Shown: piece by piece, positions 11,201 to 23,200 of the stretch
How positions within the stretch are numbered: the first letter of the stretch is position 1
Layout: each line of letters opens with the position of its first letter
Assembly: GCA_037951105.1 (NCBI GenBank)
Contig: JBAMJV010002982.1
Span: 62,001 to 126,000, forward strand
Direction: 5' to 3'
Source of the DNA: Echinarachnius parma
Lineage: Eukaryota > Echinodermata > Echinoidea > Clypeasteroida > Echinarachniidae
DNA length: 64,000 nucleotides
Notes under the pieces: model-generated
Databases searched by the model: none
Told to the model about the DNA's origin: nothing
What the model saw: only the letters and a program-made list of their open reading frames with translations
Made by a program: the position numbers and the translations under genes

Positions 11201-14200
11201 TCACTTTAATACCATCAAACATGGAGAGAATAAATACCTTCTGACATAGTCCCTGTGGATCTGGATGTGCTGTGCAGTTGCATAGCATGGTCTGACTGAT
11301 TGGGGGGGGGGGGGGGGGGGGGGGGGGTACACTCTGTATTGCTTTTTGTTATTATTTTATTGTTTTAACTACATTTTGGGGGAGGGGCACATGATCCCCC
11401 CACCACATTGCTAAGCCACTTGTGCTGTGTCACAACAGAACCCTGGAACAATATTCCCACATATTTAGTATTCTCTTGTTTTGTTTTGTTTCGTTTTGGA
11501 TACTTTCCGTCAAAAGATAATTAACCACCGTTATTACTATTTTATTAGTATTAATTCTCTCTGTATGCTCCCCCTCGCAGATTCACAAATGCCTCGAGTT
11601 GCCGTTGCTGACTTTGGATGCGCCCTGTCACTGAGAGGAAATAATCTGTCAGAGAGTCTCCTAGAAGAAGACCGAAAGAATCCCGGAAACTGTTCGCTCA
11701 GAGCTCCAGAGGTATGTTTTATGTTCGCTGTCATGGCTGTCATACGGACAGATAATCATGCATACAAAATATTCATAGTATCTCAAGAAACATTTCAAGA
11801 CAAATTTTGGCATTAGTCCTGGGAGATGATTCAGTGACTTGATTCGATTTTGGTTGACGCGAGTTTAAGGTAATGAAGTCATTTCATTATCTGTTTATTC
11901 AGTCATTACTCATTTCTGTCCGAATGAAATTGTTTTTAAGGTTAAAGAAGCCTTTACGCCAAACTCCATCTGTAATGGTGACTTCTTCATTAGCTGTTTA
12001 TTCAGTCATTACTCATTTCTGTCCGAATGAAATTGTTTTTAAGGTTAAAGAAGCCTTTACGCCAAACTCCATCTGTAATGGTGACTTCTTCATTAGCTGT
12101 TTATTCAGTCATTCTCTTTTCTGTCTGCATTAATTTTTGTTTAGTTTTAAGAAGCCTTCATACAACGCTTCATCTGTTACGGGAACGCCTTAATTATATG
12201 TGTATTCGGTCATTACTAACTTCTGTCCAAATAAAATTATTTTAAAGGTTAAACAAGCCTTCGCGCAAAATTCTATCTGTTACGGTGACTTCTTGAAGTC
12301 GGATGCCTGGGCCGTAGGAGCTATCGCGTATGAGGTGTGCGGACAGGAGAACCCATTCTACTCCCTTCGAGGACTGCAAAGTGACACGTACAATGAACAG
12401 AGTCTGCCCCAGCTCCAAACGCAATCAGTGGGACTAAGGGCTGTGGTCCAACTCCTCTTGCAGAGAGACCCATGCCAAGTGAGTACTATTGGTTTACAGC
12501 AGTCTTGGAGGTCTCGAGGCCGGCCTCGGCCTCGAGGCCGGCCTCGAGGCCGATTTTTCAGTCCTCGGCCTCGGCCTTGGCCTCGTAATGCCGTGACTCG
12601 GACTCGTCCTCGGCCTCGTAGCATGCGGCCTCGATGACTCGGGTCGAGGCCGGTTCGAGGCCGGAAGATTTCATAGAATCTGGTGAATTTAAGATTCAAC
12701 ATTTGCATCGGCCCGGAAGCGCGTATCAATATAAGTGTGTGTGAGTGATGAGACCGTATATATATGTAGTGTGCGCTACGTGCGATGCGCTAAGTCACAT
12801 GTGTCACAGTGTTGCTATTGTCATGCAGTATTTTCAGTATGATTTTCGTGTGATTTGAAGATTTGTGATTTTGGAAGTAAGTAGTGAACCAAAAACGATC
12901 GTTTCAACGGAGGGCGAGGAGTAATTTATCAACCCAGAATCGGCATTTATCGAGATTTTGTTGGTAACTGATTATTATTATATTGATAACGAACGTGAAC
13001 ACCAATCATACACGGACAAAGAAATAAAATTGAATGATATTGTACGATATTTTCGGGCGATTCTTATAGTTATACAGCTAGCTACGCATTAAGCTAACAT
13101 GACGCCAGGCCGACCGGCCAGGCGCTTGATGCAGGGGATTCCCGGTGAGTGTAGATCGGAGCTTGAAGTAACACCAAAATGATTGTTATCATTTTGTGCT
13201 TTTCTCAGTAAATTCCATAAGAGCACAATACAAAAATAACAAATAATTGACTGGGAGTGTGATTACTGATAAATATTTTTCTGTCTGCAGACTACTCTGA
13301 TCATTCACAATTATTTTGTTATTCCCACTCAAACTTCGAGTTTGAGTTCGAAGCCGTGGTCGTGGAAGATATTTTTTTGGTGACAAATGGAATGCCGGTG
13401 TCTTTGCCTTTTGTACCATAGCAATTATTGCATGTGGTTGTCCTGTTCTTATCGCTTGAAAATTACAATGAATGAAAGAACTTTTAAATTTAGATAACCC
13501 AAAATAAATTCAATGCAAACATAAGCGTCTACTCTTGGGAGCAGTTTGGAAGTTGCTGTAGAAGTTTCACAGAATTGAAGCCGGCGAAGTCATTGAAATA
13601 AAAATCATATAATTATATACTGTGGACGTAGACTGAATCGCTGGTAGAATTATACATTATTCTGGTCTTCTGGAGCATCAGTTGACGGTTATGAAGTATA
13701 ATTATAATAATTATGAATTAAAAGATTAACATTTCCTATAATAAAAATAATGGTGTTCACTTTGAATAATGCAGAATTTAGGCGGAAAATATGGTTGTTT
13801 GTGTCGGAATGAGGGCGTCCTTCGATCACAATGAGGGCGCTCTACATGAAACTAATTTGAAAATGCACGATTATAATATACGTTCTTAATTATATAAACA
13901 ATACATGATATATCGTACAGAAAATTGTATAAAACTAACCCTAGACAGTCCAAGGCAGAATAAATATGTTGCACCATCATATTTTTGCAATATTTCGTAC
14001 ATGACAGTGATGCACATTTTTGTGATAAATATGGCATAAAACATCATATAAAGACAAAAAAAAAATTTCCAGATAGACATGCTACAATCTGTATGTAAAA
14101 AGGTATTATGTTTTGTTACCCATTATATGATAAAATGCTGTGGTCAGGTGCAGATGTTTTTGAAATTTGTATTGTATTGGCCTAGAGAGGGCGCCCTACT

Positions 14201-17200
14201 CAACAATGAGGGCGCTATTTCTAAAAAAATGAGCGAAAACGCAAGAGTAATTGATGTCGTAATTGTTGATTTGAATCAATTGTTGATTGGGTGATTGTGT
14301 TTGATTGATTGTATGATTTTAAAAGGTTTAAAATAAACAAAAAATTAAAATATGACATTATTATTTTAATTTGGTGACTCGGACTCGGACTCGGACTCGG
14401 ACCATGGTGACTCGGACTCGGACTCGGACTCGGACCATGGTGACTCGGACTCGGACTCGGACTCGGACCACGGTGACTCGGACTCGGACTCGGACTCGGA
14501 CCATGGTGACTCGACTACAACACTGGTTTACAGGGACATTTTTGGCCAGTTGGGTTGAGGCCTCTTGCTCGAATATCAACCTTCCCATTGTCACCCGACG
14601 AGCAAAAAAAAAAAAGGGGCTTCACACCTAAAAATGCTGCCTGAAAATGCTATCTGTTGATGATTTTGCCCGAATAGGGCATGGTTTTCCTTGAAAATAT
14701 GACAGCATATTCTAAATAAAAAGATAATGGGGTACTACATATCAAGCTTTTCTGCTGTCACATACAAATTTGCCACTCGAGACTAATTGTTCAGAACTGG
14801 CACTAAAGCAAAGAGAATTTTATTCAAAACAATGAAACAATAACAACCACAGCAAAAACAAAAATCATCCTCACACCTTATTTGGTGACTGAATCATAAC
14901 ATACATACTTGATTAATCAAATTCAGATAATGTGAATGATGACCATTGAAGTATTCAAATTCATATAATTTTGCCTGCAATTGAACTGCCTTTAGGAACG
15001 CTTGTTAATTCAATCCTGAATATCTCCATAATTAAGAAGATATTTGACAATTCACAACCCATTTCATTCTTCTTTTACCATAAACCAAAGAAAAAGCTAC
15101 AAGAATAATATTAAAGCTCCAAATGATTTTTATTTTTTTAAATTTTAATAGTTAAAAATAATTTTCTATTATGGTTATGAACCTACTTTAAAAAAAGAGA
15201 AATTAACTTAATTTGACATTCTAACTTTCCTCCCTGATTTTCCACAGCGTCCAAGTGCCCGGCTTGCCTCATGTACTGACCTGATTACACAACTCTCGCT
15301 CTTAACTCTCGAATTAAACCGTTACTTTATATACCACTATTGTTCACTTTTTATTAATGTTGATTGTATTTTGGTAAACATCAGTATATTATACACAAAG
15401 ACCTTTTTAAGTACATAACATTCATAGTTAACTTATGAATAGTCAATCCGATTTACTGCTCGCATTTTCTGACATGGACCGACCTGGCGCCATGACCCTT
15501 TGGTCACACTACGGTAATCTTTTCTCCCCCTCCACACATTACCCCTTTTCTTCTCCATTCCTAAAACCACTATAGTGTTGGATCCAGGTCGGGTCATACC
15601 AGTGCTCTGCTTTGAATTTTCTGGTAAAATTGTGTGTTTGAAATTGCAAAGTGGATTAATCATTAATCATTTGTTATACATATGTTTTACATACTATCGA
15701 TCTACACAAATACTATATTGATAAGATGCTTGCATATTTATATTTATTTGTTATATACTTGATTGTATGTCATTGAACACTTTACATTATTGCACTTTGT
15801 TCTTCTGTAAAGTATTAGTATGCAATTTTATATTCAATCCTTTACTTTTTGTGTGTTTGTTTGGATCTTACTTGTATGATCGGTAATCAAATGTGCAACC
15901 ATTGATTTATATTGTTGTATTCTTTAAAAAGAAGGTATTATTCCCATTAATAACTGTTTTTTTACAAGGCATCTCGCTATTTAGTCTTGACACATGTATT
16001 TGTGTAATATGTTACTTTATAGTCACTGTCAATCAGTGTATAATCGTTTATTTGCCCTACTTACAGAGACTTCTGATGTGTTCTTGTCCAGTTTTGTTCG
16101 TGTTTTGTTTCATCTTCTCTCCTGTTTGTATCTTGATGTCATATGTTTTCTTATCATACGCTCATACGATTTACTATATACTGTTTCATTTGCATTGCTT
16201 TCACTTCATTTTAATGACGCCAATACTTACCTTATCTGTATTACTCTTTCGCTTTTATACTTTCAGATCCTGCTCTTTAGCATATTATGTCGACTTTGAA
16301 TGACCAAATGGCCTTTAATACACTCAATGATGATGACCTTTTTGATTTATTTAGATCCTCGTCAACTGTGAATGAAGTAAATTATGATTCATTGACAAAT
16401 TTTGATGAAAGTGTTGTGAATCATATTAATTCCTCTGCGGAAGAATTAGAACTTGATTTTAATTTTGATGATCCAGCAAGCTATAATTTTACTAAATATA
16501 TAACTAATCATCAATTTCATGATATTGTTAAGGATTTTGAAAATGATACGTTTTCTTTACTACATGTGAATATAAGAAGTTTGAATAAGCACTTTGATGA
16601 TTTAAAATTATTTTTGGATAACCCTACTGAAAATCCCTTTTCTGTAATTGGTCTTACAGAAACTTGGGTAAATCAAGATTTAAATCAACCATATTCTCTT
16701 TCTGATTATGATTTTGTGGTAAAAAATAGGCAAAATAGAATTGGTGGTGGTGTGGCCTTATATGTTCATACAAAATATAATTATATTGTTCGAGATGAAA
16801 TTTCGCTTAGTAATGATTTTATAGAATCTCTTTTTATTGAAATAATTATTCCTAATAGTAAAAATATATTAATTGGCGTTATATATAGACCACCAAATTC
16901 TAATGTGAAAGATTTTTTAACGCACTCATCGGATTTATTGCGCTGTCAAATATTTAATAATAATGACTCCTTTATAATGGGAGACTTTAATATTAATTTA
17001 TTGAAACGAGATCATGATCATAATAATGTGTCCCAGGATTTTCTTGAGATCCTCTTAAGTGCTTCTTTTTTACCTCTCATTTCTAAGCCAACTCGTGTTG
17101 TAAGCCCCTCTTCTACTTTAATTGATAATATTTTTTCTAATGTTATACCTCATCCTGAATCTTACATTGTCCTTTCTGATATGACAGATCATTATCCTAT

Positions 17201-20200
17201 TATGACGTATTATACTTTATCACAATCTGTCAAAAGTGGTCCTCGTCCATTAAGACGTAAAGTTAATTGTGAGAATATAGCACGACTTGGTGCTAGCCTT
17301 GAAAATATAGATTGGTCTTGTGTTTATGATATTGATGAAGTAAATTGTTCATATGATATGTTTTGTGAAATTTTAAATGGTCAATTAGATATTTGTATGC
17401 CAATCCAAAGAGATAAGGGTACTAATTATAAAAAAAATCCTAGACTACCTTGGATTTCCAAGTCTGTATTGCGATCGATAAATAGAAAGAATAACCTTTA
17501 TTATAAATATAAGTCAGTTGGAACTGAACAATCTAAAATAAAATATACATCGTATAAAAATACTCTGACTAAAATAATTCGTTTGGAAAAGAGAAAATAT
17601 TTTGTGGATCGCTTAGAATTATATAAGCATGATATGCAAAATACGTGGAAAATTATTAAACAAGCAATGAATATAGTAAAAAATAAATGTGACATAACTA
17701 AAATTAATGTTGATAATGAGATTGTTGAAGATCCTAATGTTATACCTAATATTTTTAATACATACTTTTCTTCTGTTGGGGACAATTTAGCTAGAGATAT
17801 TCCGCCGACTGATAAACACTTTGTTGATTTTTTAGGCCCCGCAAATCCAAATTCAATATTTTTTACTCCTATACATAAATTTGAGATATTAGATATTGTT
17901 TCTAATTTAAATGATAAGAAAAGTTCTGGTTGCGATGGTATAAATAATTGTATTTTAAAAGGCATTATTCCTTACATAGTAGATCCATTAGTTCATATTT
18001 TTAATTTGTCCTTGTTAAATGGTGAAGTCCCTGACACAATGAAAATAGCTAAAGTTATTCCCTTATTCAAAAAGGGTGATAAGTTAGACATTACAAATTA
18101 TCGTCCAATTTCTTTATTACCTTCTATTTCTAAGATACTAGAAAAAATTATATGCATTCGATTAGTTTCTTTTTTAAAAAATGAAAATATTCTTTCGAAC
18201 TTTCAGTTTGGTTTTAGAGAAAAGTATAGTACTACCCATGCTTTATTATCTTTTATTGAGAAAGTAGCACATGCTATTGACAAATCTTCCCACATGGTGG
18301 GTATTTTTCTAGATTTCTCCAAGGCCTTCGACACAGTTAACCATGATATTTTACTTTATAAACTTTCCCATTACGGTGTGCGTGGTAAGGCCTTGGAGTG
18401 GTTCAGGAATTACCTTTCAAATAGACAGCAATATGTATTTGTAAATAATCATAGTTCAGAGTTACGTAATATATCTTGTGGCGTCCCACAAGGAAGCATC
18501 TTAGGCCCACTCTTATTTATTTTATATATTAATGATTTTAGTAGGTCATCTGATGTTTTATCGTTTGTTCTTTTTGCCGATGACACTAACTTATTTTTTT
18601 CTCACGATAATCCACACACTCTTGCAGAAACAATCAATGTTGAATTAGTTAAGGTATTAAAGTGGATTAGAGCGAATAAATTATCATTAAATTTGCAGAA
18701 AACTAAATATATGCTTTTTAGTAAGTCTATACATTCCTTACCCATAGATATTGCTTTTGAAGATTTTGTATTGGAAAATGTTTCTAACATTAAATTTTTA
18801 GGGGTTACTGTAGATAATCAACTTTCATGGAAATTTCATATAAATAATATTTGTAAAGTTATTTCTCGCAATATTGGTATTATTAATAGATTAAAATTTC
18901 ACCTCCCCTTAGCATCCTTACTTATGTTGTATTCATCTTTGATATTACCATACTTAAATTATGGTATTTTGACTTGGGGTAACACCCACGTTACGTTATT
19001 AGATAAATTGTTATTATTGCAAAAGAAAGCACTGCGTATTATTTTTAATATGGCCCCACGCTCTCACACAGACTCGCTATTTTTAGATAATAATATATTA
19101 AAAATTAAGGACTTATATTTATTTCAACTCGGTCAGTTTATGTATAATTATAATAACAATACTTTACCCGCAATTTTTGATGAAATGTTTTTAAAAAATC
19201 AATTAGTTCATAAGTACCCAACACGACATTCGGGAGAATTCCATTTGCCCTTATTAAGAACGTTGTTAGCTCAAAATACATTTATTTATACTGGTCCCAA
19301 ATTTTGGAATACACTCAGTGATTATATTAAAAATGCAACTTCATTTAATTTGTTTAAGAAAAGGATTAAATTATTATTATTACAATCTTATAAAACTCCT
19401 AGTTAGTCAATAAAAGGTCATCATTTATATGCTTGTGTTATTGTTCACTAAAAACTTGCCTTCCATATTCTTTGATTTTTTTTTTTGTATTGAGCGCTAT
19501 TATATCACTTATACTCGTATGCGTGAACAGTTCCGTCTATCCATATCCAACCATCCTTTCTCTTCATGTTACCTCTATGTACATGTTACTTTCACATCTT
19601 TTCATTCACTCTTAATCTTATGTATTTGGCATCCTGTGCTATCCTGTGCTATGCACGTTGTATTGTGTTGTGTCGTATTGTTTTGTTCTGCTCGTCGAAG
19701 TCTCTGTCGGCCCACATCTTTATTTTGTTTTTAGTAATCTTTACTGGAAGCAATTTTCAACTCAAATGTACAATTTATTGTTAATTACAAACAAAATACG
19801 TTTTAAAGTATAATTTGATTTTATTATGAATTATGATTTAATTGCTTTATTATTACCCGAGGGGTCCACAATCTACAAGCATTGCTTTTTAGTGGATCCC
19901 TCCATTTCCAAATATATTATTTACCATAATTATATTATTGTAGTTTTCATTGTACATCTATTTCAATTTATTTCACACATGTAAACCTTGTATTTTTTGT
20001 ACAATGCTATGTATTTAAATTTTGTTTGGAAATGAAATAAACTAAACTGAACTGAAACTGAACTAAGTAGCTGCAGACATGCTTCATCTGTTTCTATGGC
20101 AACCAGCATATGGCGCCCTCACTAGGCTGAGTCAGGGCCAGGCCTCCGCAGAGAGAGAACTCGTTCCCTGGCTCATCAAGGTAAGAGACTTTTCTTGAGC

Positions 20201-23200
20201 AATTGTATGGTAGCAAGGCTCTCCCTTTAAAAGCAAGTAGCTGCAGACATGCTTCATCTGTTTCTATGGCAACCAGCATATGGCGCCCTCACTAGGCTGA
20301 GTCAGGGCCAGGCCTCCGCAGAGAGAGAACTCGTTCCCTGGCTCATCAAGGTAAGAGACTTTTCTTGAGCAATTGTATGGTAGCAAGGCTCTCCCTTTAA
20401 AAGCTTTTCTTTCAGGTGGCCAAAATGACACATCAGGGCCCAGGGGCCCCGATTATGGACCAGCGACATTTAACATGGTAATTAGCATCATTGGCTCTAA
20501 CTCATCAATGTCAATACGCTAGAATGACATACGAATCAACAGAACGTAGCAGAGCACACATACCGCCTTCAATCATTCAACCGTAACGGGTTACACAAGC
20601 ATATCTAGAGATCAGTGGAACTAGGGCTGGTCCTGGGTCATGATCGTGCTCTCGGCCACTGGGCCCCGTTTCATGAAACTTTTCAAATTGTTGTAACTAG
20701 TAGGTCAGCATGGAGCATTGCAGCTGGTACCATGGTAGTTACCGTAAAACTCTGTGTATAAGACGCACCCGTGTATAAAACGCACCCCCAACTTTCACAG
20801 CAAAAAAAAAAAATAATACTTTTTTTTTTTTTTTTTTTTTTTTTTGGACACCCTGTATTTTTTTTAAAAGACCCTGAAGTGCTTTTGGAATGCTTATACC
20901 ACTGGTCTAGGGCATGCCAATAGCTTAATGTTGAATGTAGCATTCATCAACATCATTTTCTCACATAAAAATAGTGGTTAGTACACAAATTGCACATTTA
21001 TTGAGCAGTAACTCTGGTGCTCATAAATATTCATATTCATATTCATGAATATTCATGAGCACCAATACTCACTAAATATAATGCAATTTTCTAAATTTAC
21101 TAACAACTATTTTTAATTATGAGCAAAATTTATAACCACTGGTTAGAAAATTGCATATTTAATTAGTACTGCTGCTCACGAATGTATGAATATTCATTAG
21201 CAGCTGTATTACTGCTCAATAAACTTGCAATTTTTACATCTGTAACTAAATATTTTGTGTGTGAGAAAAAGGTATATCTTGCTGAATGCTATAACTACAG
21301 GGTGTCCAAAAAAAAAAATGTGTATAAGACGCACCCCCCACTTTGAAATTTTTCCGACGGAAAAAAAGTGCGTCTTATACACGGAGTTTTACGGTACAAT
21401 AATTGGAAGATTACAATGATTGCAAAAGTTTTATGAAACAGGGCCCTGAATCTCACTATAGACTCATGCGTTGTTAATCATGATTTTTTTGGGGGGGCCT
21501 ATACAAGAGTTTCTAGTGGCCAGATCTAGTGGGCATGGGATTAGGGTTAGGGATTTTGGTTTAAGTAAGGGATATGGAAGTTTTAGGCATCATTTAGTAG
21601 GTCGAGCAAACAAACTCTTTTGTCTGTTGCAGTACCGTAGTGTGGTTGGACTATTGGGGGGGGGGGGGGGGGGGGGGGAGGGGGCATGCAAGTTATTTGT
21701 GTTACACATAATGTATTTCTTAATTTTTTTAACAGATTTTTCCCTTATAATGATTTTGTTGTTTTTGGTCAAATTGTACGGGGGTACGTGCCCCAAACCC
21801 CTGCCCCCTGTAGCTATGCCCCTGCTCCCTTGCTTTTGTCTATATAAACCTAGGTGGTATATACTTGTATGCTATTCAGTAACCCTGTTAACAAATGTAA
21901 CACTTTTCCTTTTTCGTTTGTGTCTGTCCTACATAATTTCCATGTGATGAAACCTATTTTTCATACCGTTATTATATTTGTATGTAATTTGTGACATATT
22001 TAATGCTTCCTATTGCTCCACATGACCTATTCTATTGACTGTTTTCACACAAATCTCACAATCTCTGTATATATACTTCCTACATGCATCATAACCTTTA
22101 AACATCTTTGAAGTATATTCCACCTAATACCATCTAATAGACTTTTGCCTCAGTTCTCAGGAGCGGGGGCTGCACCCCCTGACCCCCATGCATTGTGCAC
22201 CTACAATTGTAGCATTGAAACAGCTGTTGCTTTGCCACGATTGCTCCGCGGGTTATTGCCACATTATCATTTTTATTGAAGGTTTGTGTTAGGGTTTGAT
22301 TAAGGTTTAAATAGGTTTAGCCCTAGGATTAGTGTTAGGGTAAGTGTAAAATCTGTTTTGGTTATGGTTGGAAATCTTTTCTTTTTTTTTTCATGCAAAT
22401 TTGATAGCGAAGCAATGATGGCCGGAGCATTAGTCATGGAATCGATTGAAAGTGCACATCTGCATAGTTGGTTGGTTGGTATTTAATTTTTACAGAGGCT
22501 TTCAATCAATTATGATTATTATTGTCTTGGACCGCCCTTTATCATCATCATCATCATCCAAGAGACGCAGCCTAGGTTTGAACCAGGGCCGATTTGTGCA
22601 TAGAGCAGTGCTCTGACCACTAGACCAGAACACCTCATCACTGTTGACTCTGTAGTAATCAATTGAATATGTTAAAGGCATATATGCGTGGGTTATTAGA
22701 CGCGTGGATCCATCTTGCGCACTTTTACGCACGGTACGTAATCCCCATTGGCTCAGTTATAAGTAGCGAACGCAAACTGTCCCCACTTCCGAATACCCGA
22801 GTAAAAAATGCATAAAAAATAGTTGCGTTCGGAATGTTTGTACTAGTCGAATGGAGATCCATCAGAGATGTTTACGAGCGAAAATATCACGTAACACGCT
22901 TAACTGCAAATACTTCAAAGCGCCGCTGTTTGATGTCTTAGGTGATAGCGTGAGAAATTCTTGCTGCATGCAATTTCATAAGAAGGCCCGTGTTCAGATA
23001 TTTCGAAGCACCGCTCTTCGATCGATCCAACACATATCGTGAGTTTACCTCGAGAGATTACGGTAGAGTCGAGTTGGAATTTGCTGACTACCCTTTATAA
23101 CCCACGCATATATGCCTTTAAGTATTGGCTGAGATATGCCCATCCGAATGATTTTTTTGGTCAATAGGCAATCAGTGTTATAGTGCTCTGGTTCATAAAG

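Larger units (their letters stand above)
12500..14525. mobile_element. hAT-like element with GC-rich minisatellites
   Basis: The left end CAGTCTTGGAGGTCTCGAG and the right end, complement CAGTGTTGTAGTCGAG, form imperfect inverted repeats. They are flanked by the 8-bp duplication GTTTACAG at 12492-12499 and 14526-14533. CAGNG-type ends plus 8-bp duplication indicate the hAT superfamily. There is no transposase frame. It starts 21 bp after the exon 7 donor. Confidence 0.82.
15269..20069 (+). mobile_element. Complete CR1/L2-group LINE inside PINK1 exon 8
   Basis: About 4.8 kb lies between the two halves of exon 8. It has a roughly 1-kb 5' region without long frames, one intact ORF (16287-19406), a 0.65-kb 3' UTR and a short ACTGA-type tail (GAACTGAAACTGAACT). 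A single endonuclease-RT ORF with a microsatellite tail rather than poly(A) is typical of the CR1/L2 group. I cannot see a clear target-site duplication, so the 5' boundary is set by where PINK1 homology ends. Confidence 0.9.

Noticed and set aside
14361-14631. Arg-Thr repeat frame (TRTRTRT)
   Set aside because: Product of the CTCGGA minisatellite inside a hAT-like element.
15893-16303. 136-residue hydrophobic frame before the LINE ORF as LINE ORF1
   Set aside because: Low-complexity Cys/Phe/Leu/Ile composition from T-rich DNA, a second frame overlaps it equally well, and there is no RNA-binding motif.
17501-17965. 154-residue minus-strand frame
   Set aside because: Antisense of the LINE reverse transcriptase ORF.
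21541-21555. TTAGGGTTAGGG words as interstitial telomere
   Set aside because: Only two units in a generic GTTAGGG-rich stretch; likewise the CCCTAA words near 41805-41830 are too few.
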